Shown here: positions 44,538 to 56,029 of the stretch, piece by piece
How positions within the stretch are numbered: the stretch's first letter is position 1
Layout: every line of letters starts with the position of its first letter
From: Rhodobacterales bacterium HKCCA1288
GTDB taxonomy: Bacteria > Pseudomonadota > Alphaproteobacteria > Rhodobacterales > Rhodobacteraceae
Direction: 5' to 3'
DNA: 64,000 nucleotides
Assembly: GCA_015693905.1 (NCBI GenBank)
Contig: CP065161.1
Coordinates: forward strand, 1,905,001-1,969,000
Notes under the pieces: model-generated
Seen by the model: only the letters and a program-made list of their open reading frames with translations
Told to the model about the DNA's origin: nothing
Databases searched by the model: none
Position numbers and translations under genes: made by a program

Positions 44538-46243
44538 GCGCTTGGCAATGCCGCCTCGACAGCGGCGCTGAGGGATTTGGCATCTGCGCGCGGAAGCGGC
44601 ACGTAAGCCGCGCCCATTACCTTGGCCAGATCATCCAGCCCTCGCGTTGGGCGTTGCCCCGTGTCGATGACAATCGCGGGAACACCGCGACCGCGCAGGG
44701 CCTTTGCCATATTCTGCGCATCTTCGCCCGCTTGCGCGCGGTTTGCGCTGCCATCCAGACTGACATTCGCGCGCCCATCCGTCAGAACCGCGATGGACGG
44801 CGTCATTCCCTTTCCACTTGTGAGAACCGCCAGATCAAGAGCCGATTTCAGCCCTGCGGCAAGCGGTGTGCCCCCGCCACCTGGTAAGTCTTGCAAGCGG
44901 CGTTTGGTCTGCACGAGGGATCGCGTGGGGTTTAGCAAAATATCCGCCCCTGCGCCGCGAAACGCAACCAAGGCCACATGATCGCGCCGCGCATAGGCCT
45001 CTGCCAGCATCAACTCAATCGCCCCCTTGGCCTCGGCCATGCGGGACATCGCGCTAGAGCCAGACGCATCCACCACAAAGATAATCACCCTGTCAGAGCT
45101 TTGTTCAAACTGCTTTACGCGGATGTCACTTTTGCGGATATGCAGGCCGCGCGGCTTGGGCGCTGTCGTCTGGGCGCGCAGCCCTTGCCATGGGGCAGCG
45201 GAGCGCAAGGTTGCCATTAAATCAATCCGCGCGCCGCCCCCCAATTCGCCACTGCGCGAGGCAACGGGGCGGCCACGATGATTGCCCTTCTTGCGGTTTC
45301 CCGTTCCTGAGCTGCCCTGGCTTTGCCGTGCGGCGCGCTGTGCTGCCAATCGTGCCAAGAGGTCGGGCGGAAGCATGGCCTTTGCTGCCTCGATCAACGC
45401 CTCGAAAGGGGGAAGATCCTCCCCCTCCTTTTGCGGATCTTCGGGATCGGACGGGTTTTCTTGCGCCTCTGGTTCTTGTGGTTGTGGTGGGGGCGCTTGT
45501 TCAGGCGGGGCTGGTTCTGGGATTTGCGTGGCGCGTGGGACAAGGGCCAATTCCACAGCCAGTTGCAAATCCGCCTGTTCGACCTGATCCGCCCCCATCA
45601 AGGCCGCTGAATGGCGGGCAAGGCGCAGCGCGTGCTGAACGGCGCGCAAGGATGTGACGCCAAGCGCCTCAGCCACCAAGCACAGATCACGATAGTCGTC
45701 AGGCGCATGTCGCACATGGGGTAAGCGCGCACGCGCCTCGGTCAAAGCTGCGCTGTCAAATTCCATTTCCTGCGCCGCCGATTGTGGAATAGCATCAAGC
45801 TGCAGATGCAGCGCGAGGCGATCACTGAGGCTATGCCCCAACCCTTCGCTTTCTTCGGCGGCTTCATCGAGGGCAATAATCGACAAGCCTGTCTCAGCGT
45901 CCAACGCCCCCGCCAATCGTGCCAAAAGCGCGGATTCGGCACGTTCGGCCATTGTCAGGATCACTGTGCCGCCCTTGTTGAGAAGTCCCTCTGTTTGAAT
46001 AGGGCGCCCAGTTGCCAAGGTTGCGCTTAGGTCTAACCCGCCAAACAGGGCCTCATCACTGATATTTGGGTGAACGCGCGGAAAAAAATCAGTTTCTAAC
46101 GCCTTGTTTAGAGCCTGAATAATCCGATCCCGAACGGGGCCAACGCGGGCCCGAAGCCAAATACCCCCAAGGGGTGCGGGATCAATCGCAAACAGGGCGA
46201 TGGCCAGATTGAAACTGGCCCATCTGTCCTGTGCTGATGTCAT
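44534..46243 (-). CDS. bchD: BchD, magnesium chelatase subunit D
   Basis: Forms the two-ring AAA+ complex with BchI that drives magnesium insertion by BchH. The 569-residue product has an inactive AAA+-like N-terminal domain, a Pro- and Glu-rich linker near residues 260-300, and a C-terminal von Willebrand A domain with the metal-site motif DASGSSAM near residue 400 and [10 protein letters not shown] near residue 492. It overlaps bchI and bchO by four bases each. Confidence 0.97.
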   Translation of the reverse strand: MTSAQDRWASFNLAIALFAIDPAPLGGIWLRARVGPVRDRIIQALNKALETDFFPRVHPNISDEALFGGLDLSATLATGRPIQTEGLLNKGGTVILTMAERAESALLARLAGALDAETGLSIIALDEAAEESEGLGHSLSDRLALHLQLDAIPQSAAQEMEFDSAALTEARARLPHVRHAPDDYRDLCLVAEALGVTSLRAVQHALRLARHSAALMGADQVEQADLQLAVELALVPRATQIPEPAPPEQAPPPQPQEPEAQENPSDPEDPQKEGEDLPPFEALIEAAKAMLPPDLLARLAAQRAARQSQGSSGTGNRKKGNHRGRPVASRSGELGGGARIDLMATLRSAAPWQGLRAQTTAPKPRGLHIRKSDIRVKQFEQSSDRVIIFVVDASGSSAMSRMAEAKGAIELMLAEAYARRDHVALVAFRGAGADILLNPTRSLVQTKRRLQDLPGGGGTPLAAGLKSALDLAVLTSGKGMTPSIAVLTDGRANVSLDGSANRAQAGEDAQNMAKALRGRGVPAIVIDTGQRPTRGLDDLAKVMGAAYVPLPRADAKSLSAAVEAALPSA

Positions 46244-47244
46244 GGCAGCACAGCCTCAACTGTGCGCATCACGCGCGTGGTTGAGCCTGCCTCATCTAAC
46301 GGGTCGCGGCGCAAGCGGTGTGACAGCGCCATGGGTGCAACGGCCCGCAAATGCGCGCGTGTGATTTCGGAGGATCCCTCGAACGCGGCTTGCGCGCGGG
46401 CGGCGCGTAACAGGGTTAATTCGCCGCGCAACCCGTCTGATCCAAGTTCAAGGCACAGGGCGGCGCAATCCTTCAAGATCGCATCGCTTGTGCGGATTTT
46501 TGGCAGGCGTTTGCGCGCGGCAGTGATGGATTTGCGGATAGCCTCATCCGATTTGGCCCAGGATTTCACAAATTTCGCACGGTCTTGGTCAAAGGCATCG
46601 CGGCGCTTGATGACCTCAATGCGTGTGTCGATATCCTTTGGGCTTTTCACTTCAACGGAAAGGCCGAAACGATCCAAAAGTTGGGGCCGCAATTCGCCTT
46701 CTTCTGGGTTGCCCGAACCCACCAAAACAAATCGTGCAGGGTGGCGGATTGAGAGACCCTCCCGCTCGACCAGATTTTCGCCAGACTGCGCCACATCCAA
46801 CAAAAGATCGACCAAGTGATCCTCGAGCAGGTTGACCTCGTCAATATAGAGATAGCCACGATTGGCCCGCGCAAGAAGGCCTGCTTCAAAGGCCTTTTCA
46901 CCCTTGGCGAGCGCCTTTTCGATATCCAAGGCCCCGACCACGCGATCCTCTGTTGCGCCAAGTGGCAGGTCGACCACGGGTGTGGGTTTTTCGACCACTT
47001 CGCGATCCGCAACATTGGCCCAATCAGGTATGTCTGCCTCAGTGGCAGAATTCACAGGGCAGCCCTTTATCGCCGTAATCGGTGGCAGCAAAGCGGCCAA
47101 GCCTCGCACGGCGGTTGATTTCCCCGTGCCGCGATCCCCGAAAACCAAAACGCCGCCAATGCCCGCATCAATAGCGGTCAAAAGCATGGCTTGTTTCATC
47201 GCATCTTGGCCTACGATGGCAGAAAAAGGAAAAGTATGGCTCAT
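46240..47244 (-). CDS. bchI: BchI, magnesium chelatase ATPase subunit
   Basis: AAA+ ATPase of Mg-chelatase. The 334-residue product has Walker A GDRGTGKS at 36-43, Walker [13 protein letters not shown] near residue 150 and the sensor stretch [20 protein letters not shown] near residue 185. It lies directly downstream of crtA with a four-base overlap and is read with bchD and bchO as one unit. Confidence 0.98.
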   Translation of the reverse strand: MSHTFPFSAIVGQDAMKQAMLLTAIDAGIGGVLVFGDRGTGKSTAVRGLAALLPPITAIKGCPVNSATEADIPDWANVADREVVEKPTPVVDLPLGATEDRVVGALDIEKALAKGEKAFEAGLLARANRGYLYIDEVNLLEDHLVDLLLDVAQSGENLVEREGLSIRHPARFVLVGSGNPEEGELRPQLLDRFGLSVEVKSPKDIDTRIEVIKRRDAFDQDRAKFVKSWAKSDEAIRKSITAARKRLPKIRTSDAILKDCAALCLELGSDGLRGELTLLRAARAQAAFEGSSEITRAHLRAVAPMALSHRLRRDPLDEAGSTTRVMRTVEAVLP

Positions 47245-47963
47245 ATAATGGGCCTTTCATAGGTCGGGATACGGGATTGCAGGGGGCAGCCGCCCTCCCA
47301 CGTGCCTTCTATATTTTTTAGGGCAAAGCGGGCGTAGAGTTCTTCTTTGAACCATGCGCCATCGCGCACGGCTTTTATGGCGCGGGCATGCGGGCCGTCA
47401 TGGCGTGCAAAACGCGCCATGGTTTGCGTGTCTGGCCAAATTGAAAACGTGACCTGATGCAGGAGAGGCACTTCGCCAACGCCGATCTTGAACAGAACGT
47501 TAGGATCATCGCCAATGACCTGCGAAATATCAGGGACGCGCCGCCAGAAGCGCAGCGCATTTAGGGGTTTTACTGTGGCGCGGGTCAGCGCCGCAATCGG
47601 GCCGTTTGTTGGCTCTGACTCGGTCACAAACGGCGCTTGCCCATCCCATTCCCCCCGCGCTGTGCTGGGGGTGAGATACAGGGTGCAATCTTCGACTGCA
47701 TGTGCGCGATAGCGGCGGAAGGTTGGACTTTTTGCAATCAGCGATTGTGCGGTCACATGGTCGGGCCAAGTGGCAAGGATGGCATAAACCGAAACATTCG
47801 GAATGGGCGTAAATCCCTCACCCGTGCCTGAGCCAAGCAATTTGAAAAACCCGATCCCCGCCTCACGGCGCAAGGCGAATCGTGCTGTTGCCATTTGGGC
47901 AAAGGCCCACATCCGTGCGGAGACGGTTCCAAATCGAAATAAGCTTAGCGTTACAGATTGCAT
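47241..47963 (-). CDS. crtA: CrtA, spheroidene monooxygenase
   Basis: Oxygen-dependent enzyme that converts spheroidene to spheroidenone, the red carotenoid of oxic cells. The 240-residue product has the family stretches [17 protein letters not shown] at the start, [21 protein letters not shown] and later [10 protein letters not shown]. It is the first gene of crtA-bchIDO and is divergent from crtI across a region with two PpsR boxes. Confidence 0.94.
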   Translation of the reverse strand: MQSVTLSLFRFGTVSARMWAFAQMATARFALRREAGIGFFKLLGSGTGEGFTPIPNVSVYAILATWPDHVTAQSLIAKSPTFRRYRAHAVEDCTLYLTPSTARGEWDGQAPFVTESEPTNGPIAALTRATVKPLNALRFWRRVPDISQVIGDDPNVLFKIGVGEVPLLHQVTFSIWPDTQTMARFARHDGPHARAIKAVRDGAWFKEELYARFALKNIEGTWEGGCPLQSRIPTYERPII

Positions 47964-47979
47964 GGTCGATCTTTTTATC

Positions 47980-47997
47980 TGTCAACTAATAGTGACA
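47980..47997. promoter_or_regulatory. PpsR/CrtJ-type operator, crtA-crtI site 1
   Basis: TGTCAACTAATAGTGACA is an exact TGT-N12-ACA palindrome 17 bases before the crtA start. It lies over the probable crtA-bchIDO promoter region. Confidence 0.86.
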
Positions 47998-48097
47998 GAT
48001 TTAGCCAATAAAGGAAAGAGAACAATATATTTCCATGATTTCTTTTGTTTTATTGGTGCGCTTGTATTCGTGATCGGCTTTGGCTGTGAATTCATGT

Positions 48098-48115
48098 TGT
48101 AAATTAAACTAGACA
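48098..48115. promoter_or_regulatory. PpsR/CrtJ-type operator, crtA-crtI site 2
   Basis: TGTAAATTAAACTAGACA is an exact TGT-N12-ACA match 17 bases before the crtI start. Its centre is 118 bases from site 1 across AT-rich DNA. The distant pairing, one box per gene, recalls the looped crtA-crtI control described in Rhodobacter capsulatus. Confidence 0.83.
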
Positions 48116-48131
48116 GTTTACGATAGGGCCT

Positions 48132-49724
48132 ATGATGGATGACCACCGAGTGCATAGCGATCCTCGATCAGGCTTTGCCCCAAATGCGGGCGATGCTCGC
48201 CCCCATGCGATTGTGATTGGGGCGGGGTTGGGGGGATTGGCCTCGGCCATGCGGTTGGGGGCGAAGGGTTATCGCGTCACGGTCATTGATAAATTGGATA
48301 TGGCGGGGGGGCGTGGTTCTGCGCTCTACCAGAACGGGCATCGCTTTGACCTCGGCCCGACCATTGTCACCGTGCCACAAGTGTTTCGGGAATTATGGGC
48401 GGCTTGCGGGCGCGATTTCGATCAGGATGTTGATCTGCGCCCGATTGAGCCATTTTACGAAATCCGTTGGCCAGACGGATCACATTTTACCGCCAGTCAA
48501 AACACCGATGCGATGCGCGCCGAAGTGGCGCGCCTATCGCCACAAGATGCCAAGGGCTATGAGCGGTTCTTGCAGGACAGCGCCGCGCGCTATTGGTTTG
48601 GGTTCGAAGATCTCGGTCGCCGTTCCATGCACAAGCTGTGGGATTTGATCAAGGTTTTGCCAAAATTCGGCATGCTGCGTGCGGATCGCTCGGTTTATGC
48701 GCATGCGGCAAAGCGGTTTAAGGATGAACGACTGCGGATGGCGTTTAGTTTTCATCCGCTCTTTATCGGGGGGGATCCGTTTAACGTGACCTCGATGTAT
48801 ATCTTGGTCAGCCATCTCGAAAAAGAATTCGGTGTCCATTATGCGATGGGCGGTGTCGCCGCGATTGCCAAGGCCATGGCCCGCGTTGTTCAGGACCAAG
48901 GCGGCGCGCTTCGCTTTCATCACGTTGTGGATGAAATCATCTTTCAGGATAACCGCGCCACAGGTGTGCGCCTTGCCACGGGCGAGGCTGTTGCGGCGGA
49001 TATTGTCGTCTCAAACGCGGATGCGGGCCATACCTATAAGCATTTGATGCGCAATCGCCCCCGCCGCCGTTGGACGGATGGAAAATTAACCCGCGCGCGT
49101 TGGTCGATGGGTCTTTTTGTGTGGTATTTCGGAACACGCGGCACGCGCAACAAATGGGCGGATGTGGGTCATCATACGATCCTCAACGGCCCGCGGTATC
49201 GTGGTTTGGTCAAAGATATCTTTATCAAAGGCAAACTTAGCGAAGATATGAGCCTTTATGTTCATCGCCCCTCGGTGACTGACCCAAGCTGCGCGCCAGA
49301 GGGGGATGATACGTTCTACGCCCTTTCACCTGTGCCGCATCTGGGGTTTGATGATCCTGTGGATTGGGCCAAGATGGGCGAAGCCTATCGCCAAAAAGTG
49401 CAGCAGGTTTTGGAAGATCAACTATTGCCTGATTTGGGCACGCATCTTTCCGCCTCCGAGGTGCTGACCCCCGCAGATTTTGAAAGTCGCTATCTTTCCC
49501 CCAACGGGTCTGGCTTCTCAATCGAGCCGCGTATCCTGCAAAGCGCCTATTTTCGTCCCCATAACGTGTCGGAGGAGGCGGAAGGTCTCTATCTCGTTGG
49601 GGCAGGCACGCATCCTGGGGCGGGTTTGCCTGGGGTCATTTCATCGGCTGAAGTGTTGGCAAAACTGGTGCCAGATGCGGTCTCCGTTTCATCTGGCCAT
49701 GAGATAAAGATGGCCGCAGAATGA
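48132..49724 (+). CDS. crtI: CrtI, phytoene desaturase
   Basis: FAD enzyme that desaturates phytoene, in this pathway mainly to neurosporene. The 530-residue product has the dinucleotide-binding motif VIGAGLGGLASAMRLGAKG near residue 28, GGRGSALYQNGHRFDLGPT near residue 59 and the C-terminal LYLVGAGTHPGAGLPGV. ATG codons at 48132 and 48135 are both possible starts; ribosome site AGGG lies just upstream. It overlaps crtB by four bases. Confidence 0.97.
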   Translation: MMDDHRVHSDPRSGFAPNAGDARPHAIVIGAGLGGLASAMRLGAKGYRVTVIDKLDMAGGRGSALYQNGHRFDLGPTIVTVPQVFRELWAACGRDFDQDVDLRPIEPFYEIRWPDGSHFTASQNTDAMRAEVARLSPQDAKGYERFLQDSAARYWFGFEDLGRRSMHKLWDLIKVLPKFGMLRADRSVYAHAAKRFKDERLRMAFSFHPLFIGGDPFNVTSMYILVSHLEKEFGVHYAMGGVAAIAKAMARVVQDQGGALRFHHVVDEIIFQDNRATGVRLATGEAVAADIVVSNADAGHTYKHLMRNRPRRRWTDGKLTRARWSMGLFVWYFGTRGTRNKWADVGHHTILNGPRYRGLVKDIFIKGKLSEDMSLYVHRPSVTDPSCAPEGDDTFYALSPVPHLGFDDPVDWAKMGEAYRQKVQQVLEDQLLPDLGTHLSASEVLTPADFESRYLSPNGSGFSIEPRILQSAYFRPHNVSEEAEGLYLVGAGTHPGAGLPGVISSAEVLAKLVPDAVSVSSGHEIKMAAE

Positions 49725-50743
49725 TTGACGATCAGGATCTTGCCTATTGCCGCGCGGCAATTGCCGAAGGGTCACATTCCTTCGATATTGCATCGCGTAT
49801 CTTGCCGCGCAGAGTGCGCGATCCTGCGCTGGCACTTTATGCATTCTGTCGTATTTCCGATGATGCAGTGGATTTCAGCCAGAACAAGGCACATGCCGTT
49901 CTTGATCTTAGTAATCGGTTGGATCGTATCTATTGCGGGCGGCCTGTCGACTGTCCCGCTGATCGCGCCTTTGCTGCGGTGGTGCAGGATTTCGAAATGC
50001 CCCGCGCCTTGCCCGAAGCCCTGCTTGAGGGCCTCGCATGGGATGCGACCGAGCGGCGCTATAACACCTTGTCAGATTTGCGTGGTTACTCGGCACGGGT
50101 TGCCTCGGCTGTCGGGGCGATGATGTGCGTATTGATGGGGGTGCGTTCGGGCGATGCATTGGCGCGCGCCTGTGATCTGGGCGTGGCCATGCAATTAACC
50201 AATATCGCCCGCGATGTGGGCGAAGATGCCCGCGCAGGGCGCGTTTATTTGCCCCTAGATTGGCTTGAGGAAGAAGGTGTTAACCTTGATCGCTTTCTCG
50301 CAGATCCGCGTATTTCCCCTGCCCTTCGGCGGATCAATCGCAGGCTCTTGGCTGAGGCGCGCAGGCTTTATGAACGCTCCGAGGCGGGTGTGTCGCAATT
50401 ACCCTTGATCAGCCGTGCGGGGATTTTAGCGGCGCGACACTGCTATGATGCAATTGGCGGTGCTGTGGCGCGGCGCGGGTATGATGGCGTCACGCAACGC
50501 GCTTTCACAACGGCGCGACAAAAATTTGGGTTGCTCAGCTATTCTGCAATTCAGGCCACGATCATCACTTTGGCGCCGCGCAGCCCGATGCTTTATGCCC
50601 CCCCTTTGGAAGAAACCCGCTTTTTGGTTGATGCCGCCGCCAAGCGGCAACCAGATCGCGCAGGATGGAGTGATCAGGTCATATCTGTTCTGGCGCAATT
50701 AGAGGCGCAAGATCGCGGGCGCATACTGGAACCGAACCCATAA
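49721..50743 (+). CDS. crtB: CrtB, phytoene synthase
   Basis: Joins two geranylgeranyl diphosphates into phytoene, the committed carotenoid step. The 340-residue product has the first Asp-rich motif in YAFCRISDDAVD near residue 45 and the second in LTNIARDVGEDARAGRVYLP near residue 160, the trans-isoprenyl diphosphate synthase pattern. It is translationally coupled to crtI and followed by tspO after 18 bases. Confidence 0.97.
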   Translation: MIDDQDLAYCRAAIAEGSHSFDIASRILPRRVRDPALALYAFCRISDDAVDFSQNKAHAVLDLSNRLDRIYCGRPVDCPADRAFAAVVQDFEMPRALPEALLEGLAWDATERRYNTLSDLRGYSARVASAVGAMMCVLMGVRSGDALARACDLGVAMQLTNIARDVGEDARAGRVYLPLDWLEEEGVNLDRFLADPRISPALRRINRRLLAEARRLYERSEAGVSQLPLISRAGILAARHCYDAIGGAVARRGYDGVTQRAFTTARQKFGLLSYSAIQATIITLAPRSPMLYAPPLEETRFLVDAAAKRQPDRAGWSDQVISVLAQLEAQDRGRILEPNP

Positions 50744-50761
50744 CGCGCTAACTGACCCATC

Positions 50762-51232
50762 ATGGATTGGTCTGTTTTCATATTATTTTTTGCCGCCTGC
50801 GCTGCTGCTGCGGCCACGGGATCTATGTTTCCCCCTGGCGCGTGGTATCGCGATTTGCGGAAGCCATTTTTCACGCCGCCGAATTGGCTCTTTCCCGTTG
50901 CTTGGACAGTGCTTTATATCGCCTCCGCCTATGCAGCGGCGCGCGTGGCATTGGTGGCGGAAAATGGCCATGCGATGGGATTTTGGGCGCTGCAAATCGC
51001 GCTGAACACGCTATGGAGCCCCGTTTTCTTTGGCTTGCGCCGCATTCGCGCGGGTATGGTCATCCTCAGCGCGCTTTGGGTTGCGGTTTTGGGAACAATG
51101 CTGAGTTTCTGGGCGCTTGATCCGCTCGCGGGCGCTTTGATTGTGCCCTATCTGCTTTGGGTCACCATTGCAGGCGCGTTGAATTTTGAGGTTTGGCGGT
51201 TGAATCCTGAGGTTGCCAAAGGATCAGCATAA
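50762..51232 (+). CDS. tspO: TspO (CrtK), tryptophan-rich sensory membrane protein
   Basis: Outer-membrane tetrapyrrole-linked regulator in Rhodobacter, a relative of the mitochondrial benzodiazepine receptor. The 156-residue product has five membrane segments and the family motifs WYRDLRKPFFTPPNWLFPVAWTVLY near residue 29 and ALNTLWSPVFFGLRR near residue 80, rich in Trp. The position after crtB (as crtK) agrees. A bidirectional terminator follows and marks the right end of the photosynthesis cluster. Confidence 0.95.
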   Translation: MDWSVFILFFAACAAAAATGSMFPPGAWYRDLRKPFFTPPNWLFPVAWTVLYIASAYAAARVALVAENGHAMGFWALQIALNTLWSPVFFGLRRIRAGMVILSALWVAVLGTMLSFWALDPLAGALIVPYLLWVTIAGALNFEVWRLNPEVAKGSA

Positions 51233-51262
51233 AAAAACGCGCCCCGTGGGGCGCGCTTTTTT
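51231..51262. terminator. Bidirectional terminator between tspO and infB
   Basis: GCGCCCC and GGGGCGC arms around a two-base loop (extended stem 51238-51256) are preceded by seven A residues and followed by six T residues. It can end both the crtIB-tspO transcript and the convergent infB transcript. Confidence 0.9.
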
Positions 51263-51279
51263 GTCATGTTCAGAACGGC

Positions 51280-53769
51280 TTAGCTGAGCTTACGCTCAAC
51301 TTCTTCGCGTTCGAAAATCTCGATCACATCGCCTTTGCGGATGTCATCGTAATTCTCAAAGGCCATGCCGCATTCCTGACCCGATTGCACTTCTTTGACT
51401 TCGTCTTTGAAGCGCTTGAGGGTTTTTAGCGTGCCTTCGTGGATCACGACATCATCGCGCAACAGGCGCACACCCGCCGAGCGGCGCGCGACACCTTCGG
51501 TGACCAGACAGCCCGCAACCGAGCCAACACCAGAGACGCGGAACACCTCTTTGATCTGGGCGTAGCCGATGAAGTTTTCACGAATTTCAGCACCAAGAAG
51601 ACCTGAAGCTGCCGCCTTCACATCATCCACAAGGTCATAAATCACGCTGTAATAGCGGATTTCAACACCTTTTTGGTTGGCGGAATTGCGCGCAGGGGCA
51701 TTGGCACGAACGTTAAAGCCCATGACAGGCGCACCCGAAGCCTCGGCCAAGCCGATATCGGATTCAGTGATCGCGCCCACGCCGTAATGCAGAACGCGCA
51801 CGCGCACTTCGTCATTACCGATTTTTTCCATCGCCTGAACGATGGCTTCGGCCGAACCTTGAACGTCCGCTTTGACCACAATGGGCAATTCTTTTACGTT
51901 TTCATCCGCCTTGGCCTTCGCCAGAAGCTGATCCAAGGTTGTTGCTGCACCTGCTGCGGCGCGTTTGTCTTTGGCAACTTGGATGCGGTAATCCGCGATC
52001 TCGCGGGCTTGTGCTTCGGTTTGCACCACGTTCAAAACGTCACCCGCTTCGGGTGCGCCGTTCAGGCCCAGAACCTCAACAGGAACGGATGGCCCCGCTT
52101 CTTTCACGCGCTCGCCCTGATCGTTGATCAGCGCGCGGACTTTACCCCATTGCTCGCCCACAACGAAGATATCGCCTTGTTTCAGCGTGCCGCGTTGCAC
52201 CAGAACAGTCGCAACAGGGCCACGGCCCACATCCAACTGCGCCTCGATGACGGCCCCTTCGGCTGAGCGGTCAGGGTTCGCCTTCAGGTCAAGCAATTCG
52301 GCCTGAAGCGCGATGGATTCAAGCAATTGATCCAAACCTTGGCCAGTGGCGGCGGAAACTTCGACATCCTGCACCTCACCTGACATCTTCTCAACGATCA
52401 CCTCATGTTGAAGCAAATCGGTGCGCACCTTGTCAGGGTTGGCAGCGGGTTTGTCGATTTTGTTAATCGCCACGATCATCGGCACTTTGGCCGCCTTGGC
52501 GTGGTTAATCGCTTCGATGGTCTGCGGCATCACTGCGTCATCGGCGGCAACCACAAGCACCACGATATCCGTGACATTCGCCCCACGCGCCCGCATGGAG
52601 GTAAAAGCCGCGTGACCCGGCGTATCAAGGAAGGTCAAAAGCGCGCCGCTTTCGGTGCGCACCTGATAGGCCCCGATATGCTGCGTGATCCCGCCTGCTT
52701 CGCCAGAGACAACATTGGCCTTGCGAATGCGGTCAAGCAACGAGGTCTTGCCGTGGTCAACATGGCCCATGATCGTGATGACGGGTGGCCGTGGTTGCAG
52801 CTCGGCTGGGTTGTCTTCTTCGACCTTGATCACATCTTCCACATCCGCGTCAGATACGCGCTGCACGCGGTGACCGAATTCGCTGACGATCAATTCCGCC
52901 GTATCGGCATCGATGGATTGGTTCTGCGTGACCATCATGCCCATCTGCATCAGCGATTTAACCACATCGGCCACGCGTTCGGCCATGCGGTTGGCCAATT
53001 CGGAAACCACGATGGTTTCTGGAATTTGCACATCGCGGACGATTTTTTCGCGGTCACCTTGGGATGCCATCGCCTTCTGGCGCTGACGCTCCTGCTTGCG
53101 TTTCATGGCAGCAAGGCTGCGCTGACGCCCGCCTTCGCCATCAGAGAAAACCTGATTGACGCTCAGCTTGCCGGAACGGCGGCCATCATTGTCGCGATCA
53201 CCTTTCGAGACGCGCTCGCGCTTGTCGTCCCGATCCGTATCACGGCGCGCAGGTGCTGCGGCTGATTTCGCGCGGGCAGCTGCCACCGCAGGATCAGGCA
53301 GATCTGCGGGGGATGTCACCACGGGGGCACTGTCCGCTTTACGGGACTTTGCAGCCTTTGATTCCTCAAGGCGGCGGCGCTCTTCTTCTTCCTTGGCGCG
53401 GATGGCCTCTTCGCGTTCACGCTCCTCGCGTTCGCGGGCCTCGGCCTCGGCGCGGCGGCGCTGACGCTCTTCTTCGCGTTCTTGCTCTTCGCGCTGGCGC
53501 TGTTCTTCTTCTTCGGCCTCACGGGCCTTGGCGGCCATTACGGCCTTCATACGGCGTTCGAGTTCTGGATTGGCGGAAGCGTTGCCACCCTCCATATTAC
53601 CCGTGCCATCATCTTTGCCGCCTGCACCCGATTTGGGAACCATCACGCGCTTGCGCTTGGTTTCCACAACAACCGTTTTCGTGCGTCCACGCGAAAAGCT
53701 CTGGTTCACGCGTCCGCTGCGGGCGCCGCCAGATAGTCCGAGTGGTTTTTTTCCGTCTTGATCGCTCAT
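51280..53769 (-). CDS. infB: InfB, translation initiation factor IF-2
   Basis: GTPase that positions initiator tRNA on the ribosome. The 829-residue product has a long N-terminal region rich in Glu and Arg, coiled-coil-like between about residues 85 and 150, the IF2 N domain near residue 250, and the G domain with GHVDHGKTS near residue 336 and INKIDKP near 440, followed by the beta-barrel and C-terminal domains. The ATG overlaps the stop of the upstream YlxR-like gene. It is the last gene of rimP-nusA-ylxR-infB. Confidence 0.98.
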   Translation of the reverse strand: MSDQDGKKPLGLSGGARSGRVNQSFSRGRTKTVVVETKRKRVMVPKSGAGGKDDGTGNMEGGNASANPELERRMKAVMAAKAREAEEEEQRQREEQEREEERQRRRAEAEAREREEREREEAIRAKEEEERRRLEESKAAKSRKADSAPVVTSPADLPDPAVAAARAKSAAAPARRDTDRDDKRERVSKGDRDNDGRRSGKLSVNQVFSDGEGGRQRSLAAMKRKQERQRQKAMASQGDREKIVRDVQIPETIVVSELANRMAERVADVVKSLMQMGMMVTQNQSIDADTAELIVSEFGHRVQRVSDADVEDVIKVEEDNPAELQPRPPVITIMGHVDHGKTSLLDRIRKANVVSGEAGGITQHIGAYQVRTESGALLTFLDTPGHAAFTSMRARGANVTDIVVLVVAADDAVMPQTIEAINHAKAAKVPMIVAINKIDKPAANPDKVRTDLLQHEVIVEKMSGEVQDVEVSAATGQGLDQLLESIALQAELLDLKANPDRSAEGAVIEAQLDVGRGPVATVLVQRGTLKQGDIFVVGEQWGKVRALINDQGERVKEAGPSVPVEVLGLNGAPEAGDVLNVVQTEAQAREIADYRIQVAKDKRAAAGAATTLDQLLAKAKADENVKELPIVVKADVQGSAEAIVQAMEKIGNDEVRVRVLHYGVGAITESDIGLAEASGAPVMGFNVRANAPARNSANQKGVEIRYYSVIYDLVDDVKAAASGLLGAEIRENFIGYAQIKEVFRVSGVGSVAGCLVTEGVARRSAGVRLLRDDVVIHEGTLKTLKRFKDEVKEVQSGQECGMAFENYDDIRKGDVIEIFEREEVERKLS

Positions 53770-54404
53770 GCGTCTTTCTTGTCCTTCCCAACGGTCTTGC
53801 CGTTGTTCAAGCTGGTTTTGGGCCTCAGCCCTTGCAGCTTTGCTGCTTCCTCTACAACACGATCGCCGAGTCCGCCAGTCGCCAGCGCGCCATGTATCAC
53901 AGTTTCTCGCCCGAATGCCAAACCTAATTCAAAAGCGGTTAGGCAATCGAAGTAACGCGCGCCCTCAGGCGTCCAAAGCTTGGACTTTCCCCGTTCAGAC
54001 CCGTCCGAAGCTTGCAGCAGCACCCGCACAGGGCGCGTGGCAAGCCAATCTTTGACCTTTTCGAACCCTGCAACGGCATCACCAGATTTGCGCGCCAAGG
54101 CAATCAAATCGCCAATGCGCCGCGCAAGCAGGGTTTCAAGCGTGCCCACCAAATCATCTGGCACAGTCACCTGCGCTTTGGCTGAGCGGGAGAAAAGGTT
54201 TTTCTTGACCGCCAATTCCACCGCCGCGCGATCAGCGCTGCACCATATGCCTCGGCCCGGTAGGCGTTCAAGGATATCGGGCGTCACCACATTCTCAGGG
54301 CTGACCACAAAACGCAACAGCCCCGCCTTTGGCGCTGTGTCGCCTGTTGCGATACAGCGCCGCTCGGACGTGTCTTTGGTTTTGGTGGCACCGCCACGGG
54401 ACAT
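53766..54404 (-). CDS. YlxR-domain RNA-binding protein fused to an L7Ae-like domain
   Basis: A 212-residue protein of the alphaproteobacterial nusA-infB interval. The N-terminal YlxR (DUF448) part shows [19 protein letters not shown] and [16 protein letters not shown]. From about residue 90 an L7Ae-like RNA-binding domain follows ([23 protein letters not shown]), and a basic C-terminal tail. A role in RNA binding or ribosome-associated work is inferred from these domains. Its stop overlaps the infB start by four bases. Confidence 0.88.
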   Translation of the reverse strand: MSRGGATKTKDTSERRCIATGDTAPKAGLLRFVVSPENVVTPDILERLPGRGIWCSADRAAVELAVKKNLFSRSAKAQVTVPDDLVGTLETLLARRIGDLIALARKSGDAVAGFEKVKDWLATRPVRVLLQASDGSERGKSKLWTPEGARYFDCLTAFELGLAFGRETVIHGALATGGLGDRVVEEAAKLQGLRPKTSLNNGKTVGKDKKDA

Positions 54405-54427
54405 GGATTTGGCTCCTGAAATCGGGC

Positions 54428-56023
54428 TTACTCTTCTTCTTCGCCTGCGTCTTCTTGGTCAGATGCAAGGTCTTCTTCGGTTACCCAACCCAAGGCCAAA
54501 CGGGCGGACATGACCATATTCTGGGCTTCTTCGAGGCTGACATCGAATTTCTCAAGCACGCCTTCATCTTTGACGCGCTCGCCGTTTACGGTTGTCCAAC
54601 CGCCTGCCAATTCCCAATCAGCACAGGTTGCGAAGTCTTCCAGCGTTTTGACCCCATCTTGGCCAAGCGCCTCAAGCATCTGTGGCGTTAGCCCTTCGAA
54701 ATCAATCAAGCTTTGCTCGACACCAAGCGCCTTGGCGCTTTCGAGGGCTTTGCGATTTTGCTCTTCGATATAGTCACGCGCACGGGCCTGAAGCTCGTCC
54801 GCGGTTGCTTCATCGACACCATCAATGCCAAGCAATTCTTCTTGCTCGACATAGGCAACCTCTTCCAAAGAGGTGAAGCCTTCGGATACCAGAAGTTGGG
54901 CAAAGAATTCGTCCAAATCCAATGTGTCCATGAACAGCTTGGTGCGTTCGGCGAATTCGGCCTGACGGCGCGCGCTTTCTTCTTCTTCCGTGAGGATGTC
55001 GATATCAAGCCCTGTCAACTGGCTTGCCAAACGCACGTTTTGACCACGGCGCCCGATGGCAAGAGACAGCTGTTCGTCAGGAACAACCACTTCGATTTTC
55101 CCTGCATCTTCGTCCAAAACCACCTTGGTCACTTCGGCAGGTTGCAGCGCGTTCACAAGGAAGGTTGGGGCGTCCTCATTCCATGGAATGATGTCAATTT
55201 TTTCGCCCTGCAACTCGTTCACCACAGCCTGTACGCGGCTGCCGCGCATACCCACACAAGCACCAACGGGATCAATCGAGTTATCAAAGGAAATCACCGC
55301 GATCTTCGCGCGAGAGCCCGGGTCACGGGCAACGGCCTTGATCTCGATGATGCCATCGTAAATTTCAGGCACTTCCATCTTAAACAATTCCGCCATGAAT
55401 TCGGGCGCGGTGCGGCTGAGGAAGACCTGAGGGCCGCGCGCCTCGCGGCGGACATCTTTGATATAGCAGCGGATGCGCTCATTGGGGCGATAGCTTTCGC
55501 GCCCAATTTTTTCATTACGGCGCAAAACTGCCTCGCCACGGCCAATATCGACAATCACATTGCCATATTCTTCGCGCTTTACGACACCGTTAATGATTGT
55601 GCCTGCACGGTCTTTGAATTCTTCATATTGGCGATCACGCTCAGCTTCGCGCACTTTTTGCAGGATCACCTGCTTGGCGCTTTGCGCGGCGATACGGCCC
55701 ATTTCAACAGGGGGCACTTCATCAATGATCTCGTCACCGATTTCTGCATCTGCCTTATAGGCACGCGCATCGCGCAGTGTCATTTCAATGAAATGGTTTT
55801 CGATTTCCTCAACCACAGTGCGGACACGGGTAAATGTCGCGCGGCCTGTCTTGCGATCAATCGAAACGCGGATATCCAATTCCGAGCCGTAACGCGATTT
55901 CGCGGCGCGGGCGAGGCTTTCTTCCATTGCCACGATGACCAGATCGGGGTCGATCATCTTTTCGCGGGCAACGGCCTCTGCTGTTTGCAACAGCTCAAGT
56001 TGGTTTGCTGATGTAATAGCCAT
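54428..56023 (-). CDS. nusA: NusA, transcription termination/antitermination factor
   Basis: Binds RNA polymerase and RNA to modulate pausing, termination and antitermination. The 531-residue product has the N-terminal polymerase-binding domain, an S1 domain near residues 135-200 with GVVKREEYGNVIVDIG, KH domains with DPVGACVGMRGSRVQAVVNEL near residue 250, and C-terminal acidic repeat-like helix-hairpin-helix units near residues 370-490, ending in a run of Glu and Asp. It follows rimP by 6 bases. Confidence 0.97.
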   Translation of the reverse strand: MAITSANQLELLQTAEAVAREKMIDPDLVIVAMEESLARAAKSRYGSELDIRVSIDRKTGRATFTRVRTVVEEIENHFIEMTLRDARAYKADAEIGDEIIDEVPPVEMGRIAAQSAKQVILQKVREAERDRQYEEFKDRAGTIINGVVKREEYGNVIVDIGRGEAVLRRNEKIGRESYRPNERIRCYIKDVRREARGPQVFLSRTAPEFMAELFKMEVPEIYDGIIEIKAVARDPGSRAKIAVISFDNSIDPVGACVGMRGSRVQAVVNELQGEKIDIIPWNEDAPTFLVNALQPAEVTKVVLDEDAGKIEVVVPDEQLSLAIGRRGQNVRLASQLTGLDIDILTEEEESARRQAEFAERTKLFMDTLDLDEFFAQLLVSEGFTSLEEVAYVEQEELLGIDGVDEATADELQARARDYIEEQNRKALESAKALGVEQSLIDFEGLTPQMLEALGQDGVKTLEDFATCADWELAGGWTTVNGERVKDEGVLEKFDVSLEEAQNMVMSARLALGWVTEEDLASDQEDAGEEEE

Positions 56024-56029
56024 GGATTT